A stretch of DNA of 6,612 nt from an uncultured Anaerostipes sp. Its GTDB lineage: Bacteria > Bacillota > Clostridia > Lachnospirales > Lachnospiraceae. Location: the NCBI GenBank assembly GCA_900756035.1, contig CAAEIR010000087.1, positions 1 to 6,612 of the forward strand, written 5' to 3'. Under the pieces are notes generated by a model, which was given only the letters and a program-made list of their open reading frames with translations, was not told the DNA's origin and made no database searches. Position 1 is the stretch's first letter, and every line of letters begins with the position of its first letter. A program made the position numbers and the translations under genes. This document shows positions 6,129-6,612 of the stretch, piece by piece.

Positions 6129-6612
6129 CTATTCGTTTGATTTCCGCCACTGTTTTGAGGGTTTCCGTTTTCCACAATCATCACAAGTCTGTGGCCAGTT
6201 AATTTTCCATTCAAAATATTCATCTCTGGTAATCGCACCAGATTTCAGTTCTTCTTTTCTAAGAGTCCATTCTTTCAGAAAATCGTTGAGAACTCTATAA
6301 TTAAACCACATACCAACAGGCGAATGTGCAGGCCAGCTATCAGAATCATGGTAGCGGATAGCGGCATCGTCACTGGAATTTGATTTTTCACCTGGATATG
6401 TCTCTAGTTGAAAGAGATTAATCATGCCGGGATTAAATTCATCAATCCAGAACAGAATTTCCATCAGTTCAGAGGCGTCCATCGTGGTTGGCTCATGTAG
6501 TGTCAGTGGGTTTACGTCCAGAATCTTAGCCATTTCAGTTACCAGATCTTTGCGGGGAACCCGGTAATTCGTTTCATATTGGGCAAGACGATTTGCACCT
6601 TTATCGCCCCAA
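6129..6612 (-). CDS. XRE-family helix-turn-helix protein, 5'-partial (runs off window)
   Basis: The minus-strand frame ending at TAG (6131-6129) stays open to the window edge, giving 160 visible residues. An internal ATG at 6533 is not the likely start, because the 26 residues before it continue a recognisable Cro/C1-type helix-turn-helix. WGDKGANRLAQYE and NYRVPRKDL are followed by MAKILDVNPLTL, the usual last helices of that domain. The first helices lie outside the window. The C-terminal part (about 100 residues) is acidic to mixed, contains MWFNYRVLNDFLKEW and a late CDDC pair, and ends in a basic tail. I associate this type of protein with conjugative elements of gut Clostridia; that is memory, not a search. 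It converges on the transporter operon and shares the intergenic terminator. It is probably a regulator, but what it controls cannot be seen. Confidence 0.8.
   Translation of the reverse strand, partial: WGDKGANRLAQYETNYRVPRKDLVTEMAKILDVNPLTLHEPTTMDASELMEILFWIDEFNPGMINLFQLETYPGEKSNSSDDAAIRYHDSDSWPAHSPVGMWFNYRVLNDFLKEWTLRKEELKSGAITRDEYFEWKINWPQTCDDCGKRKPSKQWRKSNE

Noticed and set aside
6109..6300. Plus-strand open frame opposite the XRE protein
   Set aside because: The minus strand encodes a recognisable helix-turn-helix protein; the plus-strand product is low-complexity Phe/Ser-rich and lacks a ribosome binding site.

Overview
The window looks like a low-GC, Gram-positive anaerobe of the Clostridia, most likely a Lachnospiraceae-type gut bacterium. 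The evidence is the strong AGGAGG ribosome binding sites, A/T-rich codon use, a lipoprotein signal peptide with a Gly-Cys lipobox, and the style of the regulator and transporter proteins. This is judged from sequence character only; no database was searched.

Layout: (1) Bases 1-237 hold the end of a small hydrophobic membrane protein, possibly cut by the window edge. (2) Bases 238-434 hold an extended -10 promoter and an untranslated leader with an intrinsic-terminator hairpin. They precede an AraC-family regulator (435-1511), whose start is complicated by a short overlapping upstream ORF. (3) Bases 1512-1622 hold a second good promoter and a weak hairpin. (4) A three-gene operon follows: a lipoprotein with ZinT/YodA-like features (1623-2393), then two full-length ABC half-transporters with fused membrane and ATPase domains (2467-4284 and 4277-6025). 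The transporter genes overlap by 8 bp. A hairpin plus T-tract sits between the lipoprotein gene and the first transporter gene. (5) A strong terminator (6029-6075) closes the operon. (6) On the opposite strand, an XRE-type helix-turn-helix protein (6129-6612) converges on it and runs off the window end.

Working model (inference): the AraC protein senses a ligand and controls the divergently equipped but co-directional lipoprotein/transporter operon. An AraC regulator next to a heterodimeric exporter-fold ABC pair resembles the YbtA-YbtPQ and IrtAB type of metal-siderophore import. The unusual partner is the surface-anchored ZinT-like lipoprotein, which points to metal or metal-chelate acquisition. 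Substrate and direction of transport cannot be proved from the sequence.

The convergent XRE protein resembles regulators I associate with integrative conjugative elements of gut Clostridia, so the system may be mobile cargo. No integrase, relaxase, att site, tRNA, rRNA or CRISPR array is visible here.
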